From Streptomyces minutiscleroticus (lineage in GTDB: Bacteria > Actinomycetota > Actinomycetes > Streptomycetales > Streptomycetaceae), in NCBI RefSeq assembly GCF_014650875.1, contig NZ_BMVU01000016.1, positions 62,001-126,000 on the forward strand: a stretch of 64,000 bases of DNA, given 5' to 3'. The notes beneath the pieces were generated by a model, which worked only from the letters and a program-made list of their open reading frames with translations, was not told the origin of the DNA and did not search any database. Position 1 is the first letter of the stretch; each line of letters starts with the position of its first letter. The position numbers and the translations under genes were made by a program. Positions 7,145-15,484 of this stretch are shown piece by piece.

Positions 7145-8836
7145 GTGATCGGCCTGATTTCCGCCACGGCGGCGGGCGCCGCGGCCCGGGACCGGCTGGC
7201 CGCCGCCTGGCCCGAGCGGGTCCGGGTGTACGAGGGGCCCGTGGGGGACGCGGTGCGGCGGGCCTTCGGCGAGTGCGAGCGGCTGGTCTGCTTCCTCGCC
7301 ACCGGTGCCGTCGTCCGGCTGGTCGCGCCGCTGCTGGGCGACAAGGCGTCGGACCCGGGGATCGTCTGCGTCGACGAGGCCGGGCGGTTCGCCGTCTCGC
7401 TCGTCGGCGGGCACGGCGGCGGGGCGAACGACCTCGCCCGCGAGGTGGGCGCCGTACTGGGGGCCGAGCCGGTCGTCACGACCGCCACCGACGCCGTGGA
7501 CCTGCCGGGCCTGGACACGCTCGGGCTGCCCGTGGAGGGCGACGTCGCCGGGGTGACCCGGGCGCTGCTGGACGGCGAGCCCGTCGCGCTGGCGGCGGAG
7601 ACCGCCTGGCCGCTGCCGCCGCTGCCGGTCGGCACGGAGGGCCGGTACACGCTGCGCGTGACCGACCGCGCCGTGAAGCCCGCCGGACGGGAGGCGGTCC
7701 TGCGCCCGCCGACCCTGGTCGTCGGGGTCGGCGCGTCCAGGGACGTCCCCGCCGAGGAGGTCCTGGAGCTGATCGGGGCGGCGCTGCGCGACGCCGGGCT
7801 CTCCCCCGCGTCCGTGGCCGAACTGGCCACCGTCGACGCCAAGGCCGGCGAGCCGGGCCTGGTCGCGGCGGCCGAGCGCCTCGGCGTACCGCTGGTGGCG
7901 CACCCGGCGGACGAGCTGGCCGCCGTCGACGTGCCCAACCCCTCGGGCGCGCCGCTCGCCGCCGTCGGCACGCCGTCCGTCGCGGAGGCCGCCGCCCTGG
8001 TGCGCGGCGGTGAGCTCCTCGTCCCCAAGCGGAAGTCGGAGCGCGCGGACGGCCGGCCCGCCATGGCGACCTGCGCCGTGGCGCGCCGGGCGGCGCGCGG
8101 GCGGCTCGCCGTCGTCGGCCTCGGGCCCGGCGCGCGGGACCTGCTGACGCCGCGCGCCCGCGAGGAGCTGCGCCGCGCCTCGGTGCTGGTCGGGCTCGAC
8201 CAGTACGTGGACCAGATCCGCGACCTGCTGCGGCCCGGCACCCGGATCCTGGAGTCCGGTCTCGGGGCCGAGGAGGAGCGGGCGCGGACCGCCGTCGCCG
8301 AGGCCGGGAAGGGGCAGGCCGTCGCGCTGATCGGCAGCGGTGACGCGGGCGTGTACGCGATGGCGTCGCCCGCGCTGGCCGAGGCCTCCGGCGACATCGA
8401 CGTGGTCGGCGTCCCCGGCGTCACGGCGGCGCTCGCGGCCGGTGCGGTCCTCGGCGCCCCGCTCGGCCACGACCACGTGTCGATCAGCCTGTCCGACCTG
8501 CACACGCCGTGGGAGGTCATCGAGCGGCGGGTGCGCGCGGCGGCCGAGGCCGACCTCGTCGTGACCTTCTACAACCCGCGCAGCCGGGGCCGCGACTGGC
8601 AGCTGCCCAAGGCGCTCGCGGTCCTCGCGGAGCACCGGGAGCCGACGACGCCGGTCGGCGTCGTGCGCAACGCCTCCCGCGCGGACGAGTCCAGCCGTCT
8701 GACCACCCTCGCGGACCTCGATCCGGCGACGGTGGACATGATGACGGTCGTGACGGTGGGCAACACGGCGACCCGCGAGATCGCCGGCCGCATGGTCACC
8801 CCGCGCGGCTACCGCTGGCAGAAGGAGCCCGAGTGA
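7145..8836 (+). CDS. CbiG-CobJ fusion: cobalt-precorrin-5A hydrolase and precorrin-3B C17-methyltransferase
   Basis: 563 residues with two enzyme halves. Residues 1 to about 300 match CbiG: an N-terminal domain with CFLATGAVVRLVAPLL and VSLVGGHGGGANDLA, then a C-terminal (CobE-like) domain with VVGVGASRDVPAEEVLEL and ATVDAKAGEPGL. Residues about 320-563 are a CobJ/CbiH methyltransferase with LAVVGLGPGARDLLTPRA, IGSGDAGVYAMA and a TFYNPRSRGRDWQL segment. CbiG opens the delta-lactone in the anaerobic route, and CobJ contracts the ring and methylates C17. The GTG start follows GGAG by 7 bases. The fusion holds adjacent pathway steps on one chain. A 187-base gap with no gene follows. Confidence 0.92.
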   Translation: MIGLISATAAGAAARDRLAAAWPERVRVYEGPVGDAVRRAFGECERLVCFLATGAVVRLVAPLLGDKASDPGIVCVDEAGRFAVSLVGGHGGGANDLAREVGAVLGAEPVVTTATDAVDLPGLDTLGLPVEGDVAGVTRALLDGEPVALAAETAWPLPPLPVGTEGRYTLRVTDRAVKPAGREAVLRPPTLVVGVGASRDVPAEEVLELIGAALRDAGLSPASVAELATVDAKAGEPGLVAAAERLGVPLVAHPADELAAVDVPNPSGAPLAAVGTPSVAEAAALVRGGELLVPKRKSERADGRPAMATCAVARRAARGRLAVVGLGPGARDLLTPRAREELRRASVLVGLDQYVDQIRDLLRPGTRILESGLGAEEERARTAVAEAGKGQAVALIGSGDAGVYAMASPALAEASGDIDVVGVPGVTAALAAGAVLGAPLGHDHVSISLSDLHTPWEVIERRVRAAAEADLVVTFYNPRSRGRDWQLPKALAVLAEHREPTTPVGVVRNASRADESSRLTTLADLDPATVDMMTVVTVGNTATREIAGRMVTPRGYRWQKEPE

Positions 8837-9023
8837 GCGCGGGACGCCGCGCGGGCGCCTGCTGCCCGCCCCCTCCCCCGGCGGGCCGGAGCGCCCGCCC
8901 CGCCGCGCGAAGGCCCTGCCGGCGTCCGCGGCCCCGCCCGGGCGCCGCGCGCCTCCCGCTGCGCCCCCGCGCCGCCGCGTCCGGCATCCCGTCGTACCAC
9001 CACCCCCTCACCAAGGAGAAAGC

Positions 9024-9953
9024 GTGACCACCCCGCCCCCCGCCCTGCTCATCGCCGGCCACGGCACCCGGGACGACGCGGGCGCCGAGGCGTTCCGCGA
9101 CTTCGTCCGCGCGCTGGGCCGCCGCCACCCCGAGATGCCCGTCGCGGGCGGCTTCATCGAGCTGTCCCCGCCGCCGCTCGGCGAGGCCGTCACCGAGCTG
9201 GTGGAGCGCGGCGTGCGCCGCTTCGCCGCCGTGCCGCTGATGCTGGTGTCCGCCGGGCACGCCAAGGGCGACATCCCGGCCGCGCTCTCCCGCGAGAAGG
9301 AGCGCCACCCCGGCATCTCGTACTCCTACGGGCGCCCGCTCGGCCCGCACCCGTCGCTGCTGGCCGTCCTGGAGCGGCGGCTCGACGAGGCGCTGGGCGG
9401 GGCGGCCACGCCCGAGGAGCGGGCCGAGGTCACCGTGCTGCTGGTCGGGCGCGGCTCGACCGACCCGGACGCCAACGCCGAGGTGCACAAGGCGGCCCGG
9501 CTGCTGTGGGAGGGCCGCGGCTACGCGGGCGTGGAGACCGCGTTCGTCTCGCTCGCCGCGCCCGACGTCCCCGCCGGCCTGGACCGGTGCGCGAAGCTGG
9601 GCGCCCGGCGGATCGTCGTCCTGCCGTACTTCCTGTTCACCGGCGTCCTGCCGGACCGTGTGCGGGACCAGGCCGAGGAGTGGGCCGCCGCGCACCCGGA
9701 CGTCGAGGTGCGCGCGGCCGACGTCATCGGCCCGGAGCCGGAGCTGATGGACCTGGTCATGGAGCGCTACCGCGAGGCGGTGGCGGGCGACGTGCGCATG
9801 AACTGCGACTCGTGCGTGTACCGCATCGCGCTGCCCGGCTTCGAGGACAAGGTGGGGGCGCCGCAGCAGCCGCACTTCCACCCGGACGACGACGGCCACC
9901 ACCACGGCCACGGGCACCACCACGGCGGCCACTCGCACTCCCATGCGCACTGA
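9024..9953 (+). CDS. cbiX: Sirohydrochlorin chelatase, long CbiX type with MxCxxC motif and His-rich tail
   Basis: 309 residues made of two chelatase half-domains. The N-terminal LLIAGHGTR (His13) is the catalytic segment, and a second HGTR-like site is seen as LLVGRGSTDPDAN. Near the C-terminus MNCDSC (residues 259-264) fits the MxCxxC motif that binds an iron-sulfur centre in long CbiX proteins. The last 20 residues are a metal-binding-type His tail (HHHGHGHHHGGHSHSHAH). The family inserts cobalt into sirohydrochlorin, the early-insertion route; some members insert iron for siroheme. GTG start with AAGGAG 6 bases upstream. It overlaps cobC by 11 bases. Confidence 0.93.
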   Translation: MTTPPPALLIAGHGTRDDAGAEAFRDFVRALGRRHPEMPVAGGFIELSPPPLGEAVTELVERGVRRFAAVPLMLVSAGHAKGDIPAALSREKERHPGISYSYGRPLGPHPSLLAVLERRLDEALGGAATPEERAEVTVLLVGRGSTDPDANAEVHKAARLLWEGRGYAGVETAFVSLAAPDVPAGLDRCAKLGARRIVVLPYFLFTGVLPDRVRDQAEEWAAAHPDVEVRAADVIGPEPELMDLVMERYREAVAGDVRMNCDSCVYRIALPGFEDKVGAPQQPHFHPDDDGHHHGHGHHHGGHSHSHAH

Positions 9954-11025
9954 GGACGAGGTCCTGGACGTGGTGGCGCACGACCTGCGCCACCACGGGG
10001 ACGCGGAGGTGCGCGACGACGGCTCGGCCCTCGTCGACCTCGCCGTGAACGTGCGGACCGGCACGCCCCCGGCCTGGCTGCGCGAGCGCATCGCCGGGTC
10101 GCTGGCCTCTCTCGCCGCCTATCCGGACGGCCGGACGGCGCGGGCGGCGGTGGCCGCGCGGCACGGACTGCCGCCGGAGCGCGTGCTGCTGACGGCGGGC
10201 GCGGCGGAGGCGTTCGTGCTGCTGGCCCGCGCGCTGCGGGTGCGCCGCCCGGTGGTGGTGCACCCGCAGTTCACCGAGCCGGAGGCGGCGCTGCGGGACG
10301 CCGGGCACACCGTGGACCGGGTACTGCTGCGCGAGGAGGACGGCTTCCGGCTCGACCCGGCGGCCGTGCCCGAGGACGCGGACCTGGTGGTGGTCGGCAA
10401 CCCGACCAACCCGACCTCCGTGCTGCACCCGGCCGCCGCGCTCGCCGGGCTCGCCCGTCCCGGGCGGACGCTGGTGGTCGACGAGGCGTTCATGGACGCG
10501 GTGCCGGGCGAGCGCGAGGCGCTGGCCGGGCGCACGGACGTGCCCGGCCTGGTGGTGCTGCGCAGCCTGACCAAGACCTGGGGCCTGGCGGGCCTGCGCA
10601 TCGGCTACGTGCTCGCCGCCCCGGAGACGGTCGCGGACCTGGAGCGGGCGCAGCCGCTGTGGCCGGTGTCCACCCCGGCGCTGGCGGCGGCCGAGGCGTG
10701 CGTGTCGCCCCGCGCGCTCGCGGAGGCGGACCGGGCGGCCCGCGCCGTCGCCGCCGACCGGGACCACCTGGTCACCGGCCTGCGGGAGTCGGGGGTGGCG
10801 GGCCTGCGCGTCCTGGAGCCGGCGCGGGGCCCGTTCGTCCTGGTCAGGCTTCCGCGCGCCGCGGCCGTACGCGCCCGTCTGCGCACCCTCGGCTACGCGG
10901 TCCGCCGCGGGGACACCTTCCCCGGCCTGGACGGGCGGTGGCTGCGCCTGGCGGTGCGCGACCGGGAGACGACGGACGGCTTCCTGAAGGCACTGCGGGA
11001 GGCGACCGCCACCACGGACGCCTGA
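9943..11025 (+). CDS. cobC: CobC/CobD-like PLP-dependent aminotransferase-fold enzyme (Rv2231c type)
   Basis: 360 residues of the class I/II aminotransferase fold. The PLP lysine is Lys211 in SLTKTWGLAGLRIG, preceded by VVGNPTNPTS and VVDEAFMDAVPGE. In the B12 pathway relatives act as L-threonine-O-3-phosphate decarboxylase, which makes the aminopropanol linker, or help attach it. Histidinol-phosphate aminotransferase is the closest alternative, but the start inside cbiX places this in cobalamin synthesis. It ends the second cob block. Confidence 0.85.
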   Translation: MRTEDEVLDVVAHDLRHHGDAEVRDDGSALVDLAVNVRTGTPPAWLRERIAGSLASLAAYPDGRTARAAVAARHGLPPERVLLTAGAAEAFVLLARALRVRRPVVVHPQFTEPEAALRDAGHTVDRVLLREEDGFRLDPAAVPEDADLVVVGNPTNPTSVLHPAAALAGLARPGRTLVVDEAFMDAVPGEREALAGRTDVPGLVVLRSLTKTWGLAGLRIGYVLAAPETVADLERAQPLWPVSTPALAAAEACVSPRALAEADRAARAVAADRDHLVTGLRESGVAGLRVLEPARGPFVLVRLPRAAAVRARLRTLGYAVRRGDTFPGLDGRWLRLAVRDRETTDGFLKALREATATTDA

Positions 11026-11205
11026 CCGGGACACGCGGCGGACGGCCGACAGCCGGGCACGTGGCAGGCGACCGAGCACACGGCAGACGGCCAGGCACAT
11101 GGCCGGTGGCCGACAGCCGGAACGCACGGTCAGTGGCCGGCAGCCGGACACGCGGCAGAGGGGCGGACGGCGGACGGCCGGACACGCGCCCAGCGGCCCA
11201 TGACC

Positions 11206-11254
11206 GGTGGCTCACGGCCGGTGGCTCACGGCCGGTGACTCACGGCCGGTGGCC
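11206..11254. repeat. Tandem 14-base repeat
   Basis: Three and a half copies of ggtggctcacggcc run from 11206 to 11254, with one base changed in the third copy. The flanking 170 bases (from about 11033) carry scattered, irregular gacacggc/gccggt words, as if an older repeat had decayed. No believable protein is encoded. The array lies just downstream of cobC and before a hairpin. Confidence 0.85.
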
Positions 11255-11264
11255 GGACACGCTT

Positions 11265-11298
11265 CTCGCCGCGCCCCGGGTGTCCGGGACGCGGCGAG
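11265..11298. terminator. Bidirectional hairpin between cobC and the LAETG protein gene
   Basis: Arms 11265-11279 and 11284-11298 pair over 15 positions with one mismatch and a 4-base loop. The genes on both sides converge on it, so it could stop transcription from either direction. Confidence 0.7.
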
Positions 11299-11322
11299 CA
11301 GGAGGCCGAGGACCCTGGGGCC

Positions 11323-11413
11323 GTGACCCGTGACCCGTGACCCGTGGGCCATGGGCCGTGGGCCGTGAGCCGTGAGCCGTGAGCCGTGAGCCATGGTCCG
11401 TGCCCCGTGGGCC
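11323..11413. repeat. Tandem heptanucleotide repeat, 13 units
   Basis: Thirteen consecutive 7-base units follow the pattern (g/a)tgNNcc: three gtgaccc, then gtgggcc and atgggcc variants, then four identical gtgagcc, then degenerate copies. The block ends 19 bases before the stop codon of the convergent LAETG gene. It looks like a young simple-sequence expansion, so copy number may differ between strains. The interval 11026-11432 otherwise holds no gene. Confidence 0.9.
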
Positions 11414-11432
11414 ATGTCCGTACGGTCGGTCG

Positions 11433-12332
11433 TCAGCCGCGGCGCCTGCGCGTCAGGGCCAGTGCGCCGCCGCCCGCCGCGAGCAGCGCGACGGCGCCGG
11501 CCGCGAGGTACGGCGTCGTCGAGTCGCCGCCGGTCTCCGCGAGGTTCTGCTCGGGCGCGGCGCCGCCCTGCGGCTCCACGTCCGTCGCGGGCTCCGTGGG
11601 TTCCTCGGCCGCCGCCGGCGCCTCGCAGGTGGCCTCGGCCAGGGTGACCGTGCCCTCGACCTCGGCCACGTTCAGCTTCAGCGGGTCGACGGACACCTTC
11701 AGTTCGAGCGCCGTGGCCGCGGCGGTGCGCGAGGTGGTCCGCGTGCGCGACAGGTCGAGCCGGACCTCGCCGACCCCGGGGACCTCGACCCGCGTGGTGC
11801 CGCCGGCGGTGAGCGTGGTCTTCCTGCCGAGTACGGTGACGGCGCCCAGCAGGTCGGACTCCGCGACCGGCTTCCTCCCGGCCTCGCACACCGCCTTGGA
11901 GGTCACCTCCTCGACCTCGATCAGCGACAGCAGCGGCAGGCCCGGCACGTGCACCTTGGCGTGCGCGAGGTTGGTGTACCCCTCCGCCTTCGCCCCGTCC
12001 GCCGTCGCCCGCGCCGTGGCGACGTCCGCGCGCAGCACGCTGAACGGGCGGCCGCCGTCGACGCCGTCCAGCCGTGCGGTCAGCGCCGTCCTCTCCTCGC
12101 TCCGCGGCGCCTGCACCTCGTTGAGCGAGACCGCGAGCGGGACGTTCACGGTCTTGTCGAGCAGGGAGACGTCGAGCCCGGTGCGGAGCACGACGGCGCT
12201 CGCGCGACCGTGGTCGGTGGTCGCGGCGGCCGGGCTTGCGCCGGCCAGGGCCGCGGGACCTGCGGCCAGGGCCGTCGCCGCGACGGTGGCGGCGACACGG
12301 CGTACGGGCGTGCGGAAGGAGTTGCCGTTCAA
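11433..12332 (-). CDS. Secreted LAETG-motif sortase substrate (SCO1860-like)
   Basis: 299 residues if TTG at 12332 is the start, which places a basic start, a hydrophobic stretch and an ASPAAA cleavage region at the N-terminus. In-frame upstream codons give only Arg/Pro-rich sequence unlike a real protein. The C-terminus has the sorting signal LAETG followed by a hydrophobic helix and TRRRRG, so the protein should be linked to the cell wall by a class E-type sortase. The middle part has no domain I know. Two cysteines are visible. Its place beside cobC matches my memory of SCO1860. The TTG has only a weak G-rich site upstream, so the start is uncertain. Confidence 0.83.
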   Translation of the reverse strand: MNGNSFRTPVRRVAATVAATALAAGPAALAGASPAAATTDHGRASAVVLRTGLDVSLLDKTVNVPLAVSLNEVQAPRSEERTALTARLDGVDGGRPFSVLRADVATARATADGAKAEGYTNLAHAKVHVPGLPLLSLIEVEEVTSKAVCEAGRKPVAESDLLGAVTVLGRKTTLTAGGTTRVEVPGVGEVRLDLSRTRTTSRTAAATALELKVSVDPLKLNVAEVEGTVTLAEATCEAPAAAEEPTEPATDVEPQGGAAPEQNLAETGGDSTTPYLAAGAVALLAAGGGALALTRRRRG

Positions 12333-12376
12333 GGTGGTGGGACCCCCACGAGAGACAGAACAGGGAACGCGGCGCC

Positions 12377-12421
12377 GTCGGCGCGCTCCGCCCACGGGGA
12401 CCTGTGGGGGAGCGCGCCGAC
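12377..12421 (-). promoter_or_regulatory. Long hairpin in the upstream region of the LAETG gene
   Basis: A 13-base-pair perfect stem (12377-12389 with 12409-12421) continues after a one-base bulge for five more pairs, with an 8-base loop. It lies 45-90 bases upstream of the TTG start and about 220 bases downstream of the amidohydrolase stop. It could be an attenuator in the leader of the LAETG gene or a terminator for the gene before it. Nothing else stands out in 12333-12637 apart from a short ccccta/cgggg stem with a T-run near 12485-12500. Confidence 0.6.
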
Positions 12422-12637
12422 GACGTCGATGCGGGAATCCTGGTCGGCGCGCGGGCGAGACGTCAGCGTTCCGTGCGGACTTCACCCCTACGGGGCTTTT
12501 TCGCGCGTTTCTTCGAATGGCGAGGCACGTCTGTTCCCGCGCGTCACCCTGGTCACCGGCGTGGCGGGATCCCGTCCCGCGCGGACCGCGGCGGACGGTG
12601 CCGGGCGGCGTGCGCCCCGCGGAGCGGGAAGGGCCCC

Positions 12638-13729
12638 TCAGCCCACGATCCGCCCGTTCAGCACCACCCGGCGCGGAGCCGCGAGGACGCGTACGTCGGC
12701 CCGCGGGTCCGCCTCGTAGACCACGAGGTCGGCGGGGGCGCCCTCGTCGAGGCCCGGGCGGCCCAGCCAGCTCCGCGCGCCCCAGGCCGCGGCGGACAGT
12801 GCCTCGACGGGCGGGACGCCGGCGGTGACGAGTTCGGCCACCTCGCCCGCGACCAGGCCGTGCGCGAGGGAGCCGCCCGCGTCCGTGCCGACGTACACCG
12901 GGACGCCGGCGTCGTACGCGGCGCGCACGGTGTCGTACCGCCGTTCGTGCAGCCGCCGCATGTGGGCCGCCCAGTGCGGGAACTTGGCCTCGCCGCCCGC
13001 CGCGAGCCGCGGGAACGTCGCGATGTTCACGAGCGTGGGCACGATGGCGACGCCGCGCTCGGCGAAGAGCGGGATCGTCTCCTCGGTGAGCCCGGTGGCG
13101 TGCTCGACGCAGTCGATGCCCGCCTCGACCAGGTCGCGCAGCGAGTCCTCGGCGAAGCAGTGGGCGGTGACGCGGGCGCCGAGCCGGTGCGCCTCGGCGA
13201 TCGCCGCCTCGACCGCGTCCCGGGGCCAGCAGGCGGACAGGTCGCCGGTGCCCCGGTCGATCCAGTCGCCGACCAGCTTCACCCAGCCGTCGCCGCGCCG
13301 GGCCTCCCCGCCGACGTACGCGACGAGGTCCTCGGGCTCGATCTCGTGCGCGTAGTTGCGGATGTAGCGGCGGGTGCGGGCGATGTGCCGGCCCGCACGG
13401 ATGATCTTCGGCAGGTCCTCGCGGTCGTCGGTCCAGCGGGTGTCGGAGGGCGAGCCCGCGTCGCGCAGCAGCAGGGCGCCGGCGTCGCGGTCGGTCAGCG
13501 CCTGCTTCTCGGAGACGTCGTCGGGCACCGGGCCGTGGGCGTCCAGGCCGACGTGGCAGTGCGCGTCGACGAGGCCGGGCAGCGCCCAGCCCTCGACCGT
13601 GCGGACGTCGCGGGCGCCGGCGGGCCGCTCGTGGGCGATCCTGCCGCCGACGACCCAGAGTTCGTCGCGGACGTCGTCGGGCCCGACGAGGACCCGCCCC
13701 TTCACGTGCAGCACCGGCCGATCGCTCAT
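12638..13729 (-). CDS. Amidohydrolase-family protein (imidazolonepropionase/prolidase-like)
   Basis: 363 residues with the amidohydrolase metal-site signatures: GLVDAHCHVGLD near residue 52, a lysine in WVKLVGDWIDRG, VTAHCFAED, CVEHATGL and YVGTDAGGSL. These give the expected binuclear metal TIM barrel that hydrolyses amide or cyclic amide bonds. The substrate is unknown. ATG at 13729 (MSDRPVL) is chosen because the upstream extension is a basic Arg/Pro stretch. It is transcribed in the same direction as the LAETG gene but 300 bases away, so co-transcription is doubtful. Confidence 0.87.
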   Translation of the reverse strand: MSDRPVLHVKGRVLVGPDDVRDELWVVGGRIAHERPAGARDVRTVEGWALPGLVDAHCHVGLDAHGPVPDDVSEKQALTDRDAGALLLRDAGSPSDTRWTDDREDLPKIIRAGRHIARTRRYIRNYAHEIEPEDLVAYVGGEARRGDGWVKLVGDWIDRGTGDLSACWPRDAVEAAIAEAHRLGARVTAHCFAEDSLRDLVEAGIDCVEHATGLTEETIPLFAERGVAIVPTLVNIATFPRLAAGGEAKFPHWAAHMRRLHERRYDTVRAAYDAGVPVYVGTDAGGSLAHGLVAGEVAELVTAGVPPVEALSAAAWGARSWLGRPGLDEGAPADLVVYEADPRADVRVLAAPRRVVLNGRIVG

Positions 13730-13808
13730 GGACGGCACCCTAGTTCGTGCCGGGTGCGGCGTCAGCGGGGCCTCCCGCCGGCGCCGCACCCACCGCGCTC
13801 CCCGCCGG

Positions 13809-14657
13809 TCAGAGGGTCTTCGCGGCCCCGCCGCCGGGCGCGCCGGCCCCGTCCGTCCCCTCCTCGACGTCGGCCATCGCCGGGTCGAGGAGCCGGGACA
13901 GGAAGTGGCGGGTGCGCTCGTGCGAGGGGTTGCCGATGACCTGCTCGGGCGTGCCGTCCTCGACGATCACGCCGCCGTCCATGAAGACGACGCGGTCGGC
14001 GACCTCGCGCGCGAACGTCATCTCGTGCGTGACGACCATCATCGTCATGCCCTCGTGCGCGAGCCTGCGCATCACCGCGAGCACGTCGCCGACCAGCTCG
14101 GGGTCAAGGGCCGAGGTGGGCTCGTCGAAGAGCATCACCTCCGGGCCCATGGCGAGCGCGCGGGCGATCGCCACGCGCTGCTGCTGGCCGCCCGAGAGCG
14201 AGGCGGGGAAGGCGTCGGCCTTCTCCGCGAGGCCCACCCGCCGCAGGTTCTCGGCGGCCACCTTCGCCGCCTCGGCCTTGCCGCGGCCGAGCACGCGGCG
14301 CTGCGGCAGCGTCAGGTTCTCGGTCACCGACAGGTGCGGGAAGAGGTTGAACTGCTGGAAGACCATGCCGATGCGGCGGCGCACGGCGTCGATGTCCACG
14401 TCGGGGTCGGTCAGTTCCGTGCCGCCGACGAACACCTGGCCCCTCGTGGGCTCCTCCAGGAGGTTGACGCAGCGCAGCAGGGTCGACTTGCCGGAGCCGG
14501 ACGGGCCGATCACGCAGACGACCTCGCCGGCGCCGATCTCCAGGTCGATGCCGCGCAGCACCTCGTTGTCGCCGAAGGACTTGTGCAGCCCGGAGACCCG
14601 GATCTCCGGGGTGCCGCTGCGCGCGGGCCGCGCGCTCTTCTCGGTCGGCGTGCTCAC
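13809..14657 (-). CDS. Polar amino-acid ABC transporter ATP-binding protein
   Basis: 282 residues with a complete ABC ATPase set: Walker A GPSGSGKSTLLR, Q-loop FQQFNLFPHL, signature LSGGQQQRVAIARALA, Walker B VMLFDEPTSALD and the switch His in VVTHEM. It is of the GlnQ/GluA type. GTG at 14657 overlaps the permease stop (GTGA), which fixes the start. A short Ala/Gly-rich tail follows the domain. Confidence 0.94.
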   Translation of the reverse strand: MSTPTEKSARPARSGTPEIRVSGLHKSFGDNEVLRGIDLEIGAGEVVCVIGPSGSGKSTLLRCVNLLEEPTRGQVFVGGTELTDPDVDIDAVRRRIGMVFQQFNLFPHLSVTENLTLPQRRVLGRGKAEAAKVAAENLRRVGLAEKADAFPASLSGGQQQRVAIARALAMGPEVMLFDEPTSALDPELVGDVLAVMRRLAHEGMTMMVVTHEMTFAREVADRVVFMDGGVIVEDGTPEQVIGNPSHERTRHFLSRLLDPAMADVEEGTDGAGAPGGGAAKTL

Positions 14658-15484
14658 TTGGCCTCCCCGGCCTTCGCCTCGAGACGGCGGACGACGAACC
14701 CGAGCGGGACGGTGACCAGCAGGTAGCACAGGCCCGCGACCAGGATCGGAGTGGAGTTGGCGGTCTGGCTGGCGAGGTCCCGGCCGAACTTGGCCAGCTC
14801 CCGCTCCTGGAGCGTCACGCCCAGGAACAGCACCAGCGAGGAGTCCTTGAAGAGCAGGACCAGCTCGTTGGTGAGCGGCGGGATCACGATGCGGAACGCC
14901 TGCGGGACGATGACCGAGACCATCGCCCGGGCGTGCGAGAAGCCCAGCGAACGGGCCGCCTCCATCTGCCCCTTGGGCACCGCCTGGATGCCGGCCCGGA
15001 TCGTCTCCGCCATGTACGCGGCGGAGACCAGGCCGAGTGCCAGGGCGACCTTGCCGTACGTGCCGCCGGGGATCTCCGTGCCGGGGAAGGCCAGCGGCAC
15101 GGCGACGCCCACGAAGACGAAGATCAGCAGGGCGGGCAGGCCGCGGAAGATCTCGATGTAGACGCCGGCGAGCCAGCGGTAGGGGCCCACGGAGGAGAGC
15201 CGCATCAGGGCGATCACCATGCCGAGCACGAGTCCGAAGACGAAGCCGGACAGCGTGTAGAGCACGGTGTTCTTCAGGGCCAGCGTGATGATGTCAGGGA
15301 ACAGCTGCTTGGCCAGCTCCACCTGGGCGAACTGGTTCCGCAGCCGCCCCCAGTCGGCCGTGGCCGCGAGGGCGGCCACGGCCGCGAGGAAGACGGCGTA
15401 CTGGGCGCCGCGCGAGATGCTCCGCTTCTGCCGCCGGCTCAGCCCCGACCTGCGGGGCCGGAGCCCGGTGTCCGCCTCGCTCAT
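14654..15484 (-). CDS. Polar amino-acid ABC transporter permease
   Basis: 276 residues with an N-terminal helix and about five more membrane spans. The EAA loop motif is EAARSLGFSHARAMVSVIVPQAFR, seen as MEAARSLGFSHARAM then a P-Q-A-F-R end, typical of HisM/GlnP proteins. It overlaps the binding-protein stop (ATGA) upstream and the ATPase start downstream. Because there is one permease gene, the transporter probably works with a permease homodimer. Confidence 0.93.
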   Translation of the reverse strand: MSEADTGLRPRRSGLSRRQKRSISRGAQYAVFLAAVAALAATADWGRLRNQFAQVELAKQLFPDIITLALKNTVLYTLSGFVFGLVLGMVIALMRLSSVGPYRWLAGVYIEIFRGLPALLIFVFVGVAVPLAFPGTEIPGGTYGKVALALGLVSAAYMAETIRAGIQAVPKGQMEAARSLGFSHARAMVSVIVPQAFRIVIPPLTNELVLLFKDSSLVLFLGVTLQERELAKFGRDLASQTANSTPILVAGLCYLLVTVPLGFVVRRLEAKAGEAK

